Shown here in pieces: positions 29,112 to 34,605 of a stretch of DNA of 34,605 nt. The first letter of the stretch is position 1. Every line of letters starts with the position of its first letter. Source of the DNA: a virus; the IMG/VR virus record IMGVR_UViG_3300034009_000003, positions 1 through 34,605 of that record, one strand, 5' to 3'. Made by a program: the position numbers and the translations under genes. The notes beneath the pieces are model-generated. The model saw only the letters and a program-made list of their open reading frames with translations. It was not told where the DNA came from and did no database searches.

Positions 29112-29331
29112 GGGCACCCAGGAGCGCCGCGTCCTCGACCGCTTGCTGGAAGCGAACGGCGGCTGGATCAAGAAGCAGGTGTTCGTGCGCGAGATGTTTC
29201 TGACGAAGGCGGGGCGCGCGATCCACACGCTTGAGAACCGGTACGGCTGGCACATTGAGCACTCGCCCTTCACGGACGAGTTTGGCTTCAAGAGCTACCG
29301 AATTGTACCAGTGGCTAGTGAAGCCACTTAG
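29089..29331 (+). CDS. Winged-helix-like small protein
   Basis: An 80-residue protein: TQERRVLDRLLEANGGWIKKQVFVREMFLTKAGRAIHTLENRYGWHIEHSPFTDEFGFKSYRIV reads as helix, helix-turn-helix and wing, as in small phage winged-helix proteins that occur near replication genes. It may bind DNA as regulator. It overlaps the NinB-like gene by 23 nt and has no clear ribosome site. Confidence 0.6.
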   Translation: MEQTYPREGTQERRVLDRLLEANGGWIKKQVFVREMFLTKAGRAIHTLENRYGWHIEHSPFTDEFGFKSYRIVPVASEAT

Positions 29332-29348
29332 GATCAGGAGACTATCCG

Positions 29349-29570
29349 ATGAGCACAGGACACGCGGCGATGAAATGGTTCTTCTGCTATCGCCTGACCT
29401 CCGGGGCGCGGCCCGGTCGATGGGTCGTGCAGGGACCATACGCGACCTACGAACGAGCGAAGGATGCGCGTCAGAAAGCGAAAGCCTGGGATGCCGAGGT
29501 CAGCGTACCCTTCCCAGCCAGCACGAAGGAAGAAGCGCAGGGTAAGTGCGATACTGACCAGATTTTCTAA
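29349..29570 (+). CDS. Hypothetical early protein
   Basis: A 73-residue protein with an aromatic N-terminal beta part (WFFCYRLTSGARPGRWVVQGPYATYERAKDARQKAKAWD). It is unusual here in having a proper Shine-Dalgarno sequence, AGGAG, 8 nt before the ATG. It is the last gene of the early operon; the minus-strand cargo genes converge from 29595. No family is recognised. Confidence 0.5.
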   Translation: MSTGHAAMKWFFCYRLTSGARPGRWVVQGPYATYERAKDARQKAKAWDAEVSVPFPASTKEEAQGKCDTDQIF

Positions 29571-29594
29571 GCGGGCCAGTGTTCAACGGCATAC

Positions 29595-30041
29595 TCACCA
29601 TGATATTGAAATATACGGTTTGGAGAAATCTGAGTGCGGGTATGGGAGGTCAGAAGTTATTACGGTCAATGGTTTGCGAGGATACGCACGAACTTTGAAG
29701 GGTTCTCCCAATAGTCTGGCCAACTCTGCAGCGTATAGCTGTAAGATTTCTGGGTCATCTGACACAATACAAAGGCCGTTCGCCCATCTGCCGACCTTCC
29801 CAAGCTTACTCCCGAATACTCCCCTGTATAGAACGGATTGGTGATCGTCGTCGAGTGTAAGCTGCGGGTGACCGTTGTTCTTGATGCGATATTGTATCGC
29901 CTTTTTCCACATTGGCAGGTCGCGATGCGCGATATTTTTTATCTCGATCAATGCTCTTGCGCGCGATTCTTCTCTCTGACGATCCCTTTCAGTGCTTTGC
30001 CTTCGAGCACTTTCCCGCAGCCGCTCCATATCGCCTGACAT
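29595..30041 (-). CDS. Hypothetical cargo protein
   Basis: A 148-residue protein with a charged helical N-terminus (ERLRESARRQSTERDRQREESRARALIEIKNIAHRDLPMWKKAIQYRIKNN). A mixed C-terminal domain follows (VLYRGVFGSKLGKVGRWANGLCIVSDDPEILQLYAAELARLLGEPFKVRAYPRKPLTVI). The ATG at 30041 is preferred because GGGGGGTG lies 5 nt upstream. It is encoded with the other minus-strand cargo genes but 138 nt apart from them. The function is unknown. Confidence 0.55.
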   Translation of the reverse strand: MSGDMERLRESARRQSTERDRQREESRARALIEIKNIAHRDLPMWKKAIQYRIKNNGHPQLTLDDDHQSVLYRGVFGSKLGKVGRWANGLCIVSDDPEILQLYAAELARLLGEPFKVRAYPRKPLTVITSDLPYPHSDFSKPYISISW

Positions 30042-30197
30042 TGGCACCCCCCGCTCCATGCACCGAGACGCGCGTTATCAATGGGAGCCCGTGGCCTGGA
30101 CATTGTCAAGGGAGGAACAAGGAGGGTTTTACTTCGATTCGGCACGGCTGCCCGCCAAAGTGACACGTCGCATAATGTAGCTTGTGCGGCGCGCACC

Positions 30198-30677
30198 TCA
30201 TAGCTTTCGAACGTAATGTAGAGCTGGTAGGCCAGAGTCTTTGTCGGTAACGGCCGTTGCAGTCGGAGATATTGTTGCCTCCGCTACTCGTTTGGACGGC
30301 TCATTGTCAAGGTTCACAACTGCCTCTATGTAGAAGTGAGGGATGTTGTTTCGCTTTAGTCCGTTTTCCAATTCAGCGACTGCCGCTGTGACAACATCCT
30401 TCGCGAAGCCTTTGCCGCGATAGGCAGCAGGCACGGCAACACCCAACTGAAAACATGGAAGTCCGTGCATGGGCTCGGTCATGACAACCATCGCCAGTGC
30501 TTTGACGGTTTTACGATCCAGCCTCACATAGGTGAACCGGGATACACCGGGGGCCGGCTGATCGAGATGCACGAAGAGCTCGGGGTCGAGCTCTCCGGGC
30601 AGCAAGCTGATTTCCCGGTTGCGCAGCGCTTCTTGGAAAGACACAAGGCCGTCCGTCGGGTCGGTCATTCTCGCCAT
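30198..30677 (-). CDS. GNAT-family acetyltransferase
   Basis: A 159-residue protein with the acetyl-CoA-binding motif A: LGVAVPAAYRGKGFAKDVVTAAV, with the R/Q-x-x-G-x-G/A pattern as YRGKGFA at residues 86-92. A following FYIEAVVNLDNEPSKRVAEATI segment corresponds to the GNAT substrate-side strand and the N…PS helix. It probably acetylates a protein, tRNA or small molecule. It starts 17 nt downstream of the reconstructed stop of the HEAT-repeat gene, so the two probably share a message. It could be the modifying or toxin-like partner of the cassette. Confidence 0.7.
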   Translation of the reverse strand: MARMTDPTDGLVSFQEALRNREISLLPGELDPELFVHLDQPAPGVSRFTYVRLDRKTVKALAMVVMTEPMHGLPCFQLGVAVPAAYRGKGFAKDVVTAAVAELENGLKRNNIPHFYIEAVVNLDNEPSKRVAEATISPTATAVTDKDSGLPALHYVRKL

Positions 30678-30694
30678 GTGCTACCCTACTCTCG

Positions 30695-32163
30695 CTATCC
30701 GAGTCCCGCGACCTTACCGACCGTCGCGATGATCCCGCCGAGAGCCGTCGCCGCCCCCGCCGCCTTCGAGGCGATGGCTTCGACGCTCGTAAGGGCCTTG
30801 AGAGCCGCCGCGATCTTGTTCGGCTCTGGTTGGCCTTCGCTTCCGCAACGTGCTCCAGCGCCTCCTTCTTCACGTTCCCTTCGAGCTTCATGCCGTGAAG
30901 CTCACGCTCGGCCTTCGACAGCTCCGACTGAATCTGCTCGATGGTTTGAGGATTGTAGTGGACCTGCGCCTGGCCGAAGTTCGTGGCATCGCCGCCGATG
31001 GAGACCGCCCCGCCCTGCACGCCGCCCGCGATGTTGTAGTTTGTGGTCTTGTTCACGATCATCACTCCTTTGAAGAGGTCACCTGACCCTTCGGCTTCGA
31101 TCTGCTTAAACCGGCCGAAGATGGACGTTCCCGAGGCGCTCGCCACCATCCGACGACGAAGTGCCGACCCTTCCGGCTCCCCCTCGAAGATCTGCGCGGC
31201 CATCTCCTCGTAGTTCGGGCAGTGCTGCGCTTGCTTGACCATGTGGTCGAGGACGGCGTGTCGAACGTCGGTATCGTCCTCCTTCACGAACCAGTCGAGC
31301 ACCAACGCCTCTAGGCCGTCGAAATAGGTATTCTTCAGGCCCACTGCGAGTCCCAGCCGGGCTTCCGGATCAGGGTCTCGCATCCCGAGTTCCAGAAATT
31401 CCATGTGGCGCTCGGCCTCGCGTGTTGTCATCGCGAGCAGCCGGAAGAGCCACGCGCGCACGTTCGCCGGCTTCTGCTCGATCTCGCGGATGTCGATTCC
31501 GAGGTCGCTGACGCCAAGATCAGGGTTCTCGGTGATCGCCCAAACCGAGTACTGAGAGACCACGTCGTCATCATGCCCGCCGAGCGCCTTCACCATCTCG
31601 GCATTGCTGTGTCGAGGGTTCAGGAGGTTCGCCGGTGCGCGGTCCAGCCCGACGAGCACGAGCCCGAGCCGAAGCAGGTCGGGAGATGCCTGCTCCACAT
31701 CAATGGGCAGCGACGATAAGTCGAGCTTCCCGGCGTCCACGTGCTGCAAGGCGGCCAGCGTGACCATCTGCTCATCGAAGCTGAGGCCCCGAAGGATTTC
31801 CGCTGCTTTTTTGCTCAGCCGGTATATCGCTGCAATGGCGGCAGCCGTGGTCTGGGGCTCGTCGGTGTGCCTCGAAAGCACGTCCACGATGGCCGCGACG
31901 CAAGTCGATTCCCGTCCGAGCCTCGCGAGAGCATTCAACGCCCATCGGCGAACCTTCTCGTCCGTCGCTTGATAGAGTAGGCCAATGACGTTCTGTTCGA
32001 CCCCGACGAGCAGCGGGTGCTGAATGCGGAAGCCGCTCCGGTACGCCTTGCAGATGTCTTGAAGGGCCTTCTTCGCGCGAACGGGCTCACCGGTCTCGAG
32101 CTGAGACTTCAGATATTCGACGTTGGGGGTGTCGAGGAACCGAATGTTCCGGATGATCTTCAA
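30695..32163 (-). CDS. HEAT-repeat protein with hydrophobic C-terminus; one frameshift
   Basis: About 490 residues. Residues 1-340 are helical HEAT-like repeats (for example VRRWALNALARLGRE; EARLGLAVGLKN; DVRHAVLDHMVKQ). At about 376-394 is a Gly-rich motif (NIAGGVQGGAVSIGGDATN), followed by a helical segment. The continuous frame runs to 30511 as an Arg/Ser-rich, non-protein-like tail. A shift of one base near 30824-30832 instead restores a sensible C-terminus, PNKIAAALKALTSVEAIASK and then an Ala/Gly-rich hydrophobic helix (ATALGGIIATVGKVAGLG), with stop at 30695, 17 nt before the acetyltransferase. The shift may be a mutation, a sequencing error or programmed. The start is TTG, overlapping the upstream gene by 77 nt. 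It may be a sensor or membrane-acting effector. Confidence 0.6.
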
Positions 32164-33112
32164 GATCGTGGCTCGCGTTCGCGTAAAAAATCTCCAACAC
32201 GTGTTTCGACCACGGGTCGAAATCCTCTATGTTGTTAACTGGTTGCGTAACGTCAAGCCATGCCAAATCATTCAACGCCAGCCGTCGTTTAACCGGCTCA
32301 AACCACTCGGGACATTTAAAGGCGACCACCGCTAAAAGGTCGTTCAGCCCGGCCTCTTTGCGCACCCATGTGAAGTACCGCAGAGAAGCGTGAATGTGCT
32401 CGCTGGGAGGCACGGCGGGAATGTCCAGATCGACCGTGGTCGCCCTCACGCCAGAGTCCACGATGCCGAAGTCGGCCATATTGAACAGGGTGTGCTCGTC
32501 ACGGTGGACGAGTGTAGAGAAGCCAATCGAGCGCCGGGAGACGAAGGAGTCGCGGTCCTCTCGATAGCGACCGAGGCGGTACGTCAGCACGTTCCGCCGC
32601 CGGACTACGCACACGAACGACCGAACGAACACGTTTTTAGTGCTTTTTGAGCGTGGATCGTCATACCGGAAGCAATCACGCCCGAGGAGCCCGAAAATCC
32701 GGTGCGGAGCGATCGGTGTATTCTCGTGCGCAAGCGTCCCGAGAACGTCCGCGTCGAAGGCGAGCGCGGGTCCTCTCACAAGCTCTCGGAACCGCCGCCG
32801 CGTCGGAACCGGGCGCCGAAAGTCCTCTGGTAGACTCGTGTCAGTCAAGAACTCCCGGAGGAAGAACCTCCCTGGAGCAGTTCGGAAAAACGCGCTCTGC
32901 TCACGCCGAGCAATGATGTCCTCGCTGATCCGCGCCTGAAGGGTCTTGTGCTGCGTCTGCCCATGCAGATGTGGAGGCACCATCCCCCGCCGGTATGCTG
33001 CCGCAAGAATCGCCCGTGGACTGAGAGGTCGCCGTTCTGCCCGCAGAACGGTCGCCGCAATCTCAAGATATGCGTCCACCGCGGATCCTTCTCGCCAGCG
33101 GGTCACGGCCAT
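32087..33112 (-). CDS. HARE-HTH protein with Nudix-like C-terminal domain
   Basis: A 341-residue protein. Residues about 12-88 match the HARE-HTH (HB1/ASXL/restriction endonuclease) winged-helix domain: AYLEIAATVLRAERRPLSPRAILAAAYRRGM, then KTLQARISEDI, then FFRTAPGRFFLREF. The rest has an order reminiscent of Nudix-fold domains (NVFVRSFVCVVRRRNVLTYRLGRYRED…RSIGFSTLVHRDEHTLFN…), without a canonical Nudix box. HARE-HTH domains are known from restriction enzymes and other defence proteins and are predicted to sense modified DNA. ATG 33112 is used; an in-frame TTG at 33163 is less likely. It overlaps the HEAT gene by 77 nt, so they are probably co-translated. Confidence 0.65.
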   Translation of the reverse strand: MAVTRWREGSAVDAYLEIAATVLRAERRPLSPRAILAAAYRRGMVPPHLHGQTQHKTLQARISEDIIARREQSAFFRTAPGRFFLREFLTDTSLPEDFRRPVPTRRRFRELVRGPALAFDADVLGTLAHENTPIAPHRIFGLLGRDCFRYDDPRSKSTKNVFVRSFVCVVRRRNVLTYRLGRYREDRDSFVSRRSIGFSTLVHRDEHTLFNMADFGIVDSGVRATTVDLDIPAVPPSEHIHASLRYFTWVRKEAGLNDLLAVVAFKCPEWFEPVKRRLALNDLAWLDVTQPVNNIEDFDPWSKHVLEIFYANASHDLEDHPEHSVPRHPQRRISEVSARDR

Positions 33113-33137
33113 TCTCGGCCGAGAACGCTCACGAAAC

Positions 33138-33260
33138 CTAAACGAACGGAAACCCGACAACAATTACACCAAGGAGGAGAATGCGCCAGGGGAGGTTCCG
33201 CTTCGCAGCCAACTCGGCCCCTTGACTCCGTACCGATGGTGTTCGCATTTTGTTCGCCAT
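33138..33260 (-). CDS. Possible 40-residue membrane peptide
   Basis: A 40-codon ORF upstream of and in line with the HARE-HTH gene: a basic N-terminus (MRTPSVRSQGAELAAKRN) and a C-terminal hydrophobic segment (ILLLGVIVVGFPFV). It resembles toxic or effector-like small membrane peptides. It has no clear Shine-Dalgarno sequence and overlaps the start of the plus-strand gene by 2 nt, so it may be spurious. Confidence 0.3.
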   Translation of the reverse strand: MANKMRTPSVRSQGAELAAKRNLPWRILLLGVIVVGFPFV

Positions 33261-33540
33261 GTCGGTAGAGACGCTAGGTGAGGCATATCGACTCGGCTGG
33301 AAGCTCCAAGCCCGGTGCGCCTTTGGAAACCGGGACGGCATGAAGTCGATTCGCGAGTGCGGTTACCGGGCACCGCTGGACATGCAGACGCTCGTATGGA
33401 CCCGAGGGCCAAACTTCCCCATCTCTCGCCTAGAGAGCCGCCTTATGTGCCCGCAGTGCGGATCGCGCCGAGTGTCGCTTCTCTTTGACGTGCCGAAGCA
33501 GCCGACGACGGTACGTCAGAAGTACGCCACTGAGCGTTAG
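33259..33540 (+). CDS. Conserved small zinc-ribbon-like protein
   Basis: A 93-residue protein: SVETLGEAYRLGWKLQARCAFGNRDGMKSIRECGYRAPLDMQTLVWTRG, then SRLESRLMCPQCGSRRVSLLFDVP. The last part has a CxxC knuckle, and together with C21 and C35 could form a zinc site. I recall this type of sequence as a common small hypothetical of Rhizobiales genomes and prophages. It is the gene closest to the tRNA on the phage side. The ATG at 33259 is taken as start; an upstream GTG-type start would add three residues. Confidence 0.6.
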   Translation: MSVETLGEAYRLGWKLQARCAFGNRDGMKSIRECGYRAPLDMQTLVWTRGPNFPISRLESRLMCPQCGSRRVSLLFDVPKQPTTVRQKYATER

Positions 33541-33573
33541 GTCCCGGTCCGTTCCGGTGCATGAGAGTGCATA

Positions 33574-33591
33574 AGGCGGGACGCCCCGCCT
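33574..33591 (-). terminator. Hairpin downstream of the tRNA gene
   Basis: AGGCGGG (33574-33580) and CCCGCCT (33585-33591), a perfect 7-bp stem with a 4-nt loop, about 30 nt beyond the tRNA 3' end. On the minus strand it is followed by TTATGC, so it is a weak intrinsic terminator. It would also follow the plus-strand gene ending at 33540. Confidence 0.45.
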
Positions 33592-33620
33592 CGAAAACGC
33601 CGGTAAGTGGTTGAGAATGA

Positions 33621-33696
33621 TGGTGCCGCAAGAGAGGCTCGAACTCCCGACCCCCTCATTACGAATGAGGTGCTCTACCAACTGAGCTATTGCGGC
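33621..33696 (-). tRNA. tRNA-Thr (anticodon CGU)
   Basis: A complete 76-nt tRNA read on the minus strand. The acceptor stem GCCGCAA pairs with TTGCGGC, followed by discriminator A and an encoded CCA (complement of TGG at 33621-33623). The D arm is GCTC-AGTTGGTA-GAGC, the anticodon arm CCTCA-TTCGTAA-TGAGG with anticodon CGT, and the T arm GGGAG-TTCGAGC-CTCTC. The 3' end points to the phage-like DNA, so the 3' half is the likely attR core. Confidence 0.95.
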
Positions 33697-33871
33697 ACTG
33701 ACCGGGAAACGCCCTACAGACTTAACGCACGGTCCGTCAATCCCCGGTTAAAGGCCATGGCTTGCCAGCCGTGGGCTGCGGGCGCGAGCTTCGAGGACGG
33801 CACAAGCTCACATGAGCGCGCCGGCGCTCCGGCGCAAGCTCGGCGGCCGGGACGGACCGCTTTCAGGCAGC

Positions 33872-34605
33872 TTAGCCGAAGAGGCGGCGCCGGGGCTTCT
33901 CGGCCTCGCCTTCGAGCCCCGGGTCGTCGGGAGCGTGGGCGACGGGGAAGACGACCGGTTCCGGGATGTGCTCCTCGGCGTGGGTAGATGCGGGCGTCGC
34001 CCCGTTGCCGGCCGGTCTCCCGCCGCCGGCCGGTGGCGGGGACGGGATTGCAGCCGGCATCGACACCGGATCGGCGGCGGGGCCGCCGGCAGGGACATCG
34101 GCAGAGGCGTCGGCGGACATGGCGGCGGACGCCGGCGGCTCGGCTTGCGCCGGCGGCGCCGGGATCGCGGCCGGCTTGTCGTCGAGGTCGGCGACCACGT
34201 CGTCGATGGGCGCGCCCGGGCCGGTCAGCACGTCCGGCGGGGCCTCCCAGGTGAAGGCGTCGAGGCGGCCCGTCACCGGCGACACCGGCCCCCAGCGGTC
34301 GGACACGACGCCGTCGGCGATCCAGACGGGATCGCGCGGCGAGCGCGCCGCGCGGGCGAGCCATTCCCGCATGCGGCCGGTCGCGCCGTGCTCGGCCTCC
34401 TCGACGTCGGCCATGAGGAGGCAGGCCCTGACCGTCGGGCGGTCGTCGAGGAGCGGGCGCAGCACCTCGCGGGCGCGGGCGAACTCCCGCGCCTCCAGCG
34501 CCGCGCGGGCGAGCGCGAGCCGCGCCTCCGGCCCCCAGGAGGAGAGCTTCGCCAGCGTCTCGGCCCGGTGCAGGCGATCGAGGGCCGAATCGCCCGGCCT
34601 GAGAT
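33872..34605 (-). CDS. hemY: HemY-type heme biosynthesis/TPR protein, C-terminal part (5' end beyond window)
   Basis: About 244 C-terminal residues of a minus-strand gene running off the right edge. TPR-like helices are visible (EARLALARAALEAREFARAREVLRPLLDDRPTVRACLLMADVEEAEHG), followed by the diagnostic ARDPVWIADGVVSDRWGPVSPVTGRLDAFTWE region of alphaproteobacterial HemY. An Ala/Pro-rich low-complexity tail ends in RRRLFG. In Rhizobiales this membrane-associated protein is encoded near heme synthesis genes. The very high GC content marks this as host chromosome, in contrast to the phage DNA. The 175 nt between it and the tRNA hold no gene. Confidence 0.8.
   Translation of the reverse strand, partial: LRPGDSALDRLHRAETLAKLSSWGPEARLALARAALEAREFARAREVLRPLLDDRPTVRACLLMADVEEAEHGATGRMREWLARAARSPRDPVWIADGVVSDRWGPVSPVTGRLDAFTWEAPPDVLTGPGAPIDDVVADLDDKPAAIPAPPAQAEPPASAAMSADASADVPAGGPAADPVSMPAAIPSPPPAGGGRPAGNGATPASTHAEEHIPEPVVFPVAHAPDDPGLEGEAEKPRRRLFG

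Noticed and set aside
30511-30694. C-terminal extension of the HEAT-repeat frame
   Set aside because: It is Arg/Ser/Pro-rich, overlaps the acetyltransferase in another frame, and a one-base shift gives a clearly better C-terminus.
1-34605. CRISPR array
   Set aside because: No regularly spaced direct repeats were found; the repeats seen are protein-coding fibre repeats or palindromes.

Overview
The window is most simply read as the right-hand part of a prophage of an alphaproteobacterium, probably a Rhizobiales host, ending in host chromosome. From about 33.75 kb the DNA becomes much more GC-rich and holds the 3' part of hemY on the minus strand, a gene I recognise from its Rhizobiales-type C-terminal half. 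Next to it is a complete tRNA-Thr(CGU) gene, whose 3' end faces the phage-like DNA, as expected for an attR site. No integrase is visible, so the other prophage end probably lies left of base 1.

Layout. (1) 1-2.3 kb: end of an unknown gene, a protein made only of DnaA domain IV, two small ORFs, a RusA-type resolvase, and two minus-strand small genes with strong ribosome sites. (2) 2.3-22.4 kb: a rightward podovirus-type virion module: small and large terminase, portal, scaffold, major capsid protein, head-tail adaptor, tail hub, fibre proteins (one collagen-like), two internal/ejection protein candidates (one with a murein-hydrolase-like C-terminus), then a membrane/coiled-coil protein, an M23 endopeptidase and a holin-like protein. 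(3) 22.4-27.0 kb: a minus-strand membrane/coiled-coil protein followed by a regulatory region with DnaA boxes, two candidate small RNAs with intrinsic terminators, long inverted repeats, nested hairpins, a zinc-cluster protein, a HerA/VirD4-like protein without a P-loop and a conserved hypothetical. (4) About 26.7-27.05 kb: a divergent control region. A 43-residue ribbon-helix-helix-like protein is encoded leftwards and the early operon rightwards. Each promoter carries a copy of the palindrome-like site GCGCGATTGCGC in its spacer/-35 region, and a DnaA box lies between them. A third copy of the site precedes the zinc-cluster gene. (5) 27.05-29.6 kb: early operon with an SSB-like protein, a CCHC zinc-knuckle protein, a NinB-like recombination protein and a winged-helix-like protein. 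(6) 29.6-33.3 kb: minus-strand cargo, with a HARE-HTH protein, a HEAT-repeat protein carrying one frameshift and a GNAT acetyltransferase, resembling a defence-type cassette.

Two themes cross the window. Most rightward phage genes have no visible Shine-Dalgarno sequence and start as stop-NNT-ATG or ATGA junctions with T just before the start codon, whereas the minus-strand accessory genes have strong Shine-Dalgarno sites. Many putative promoters are extended -10 elements of the form TGnTAyAAT without a good -35. All functional assignments come from reading motifs by eye; no database search was possible.
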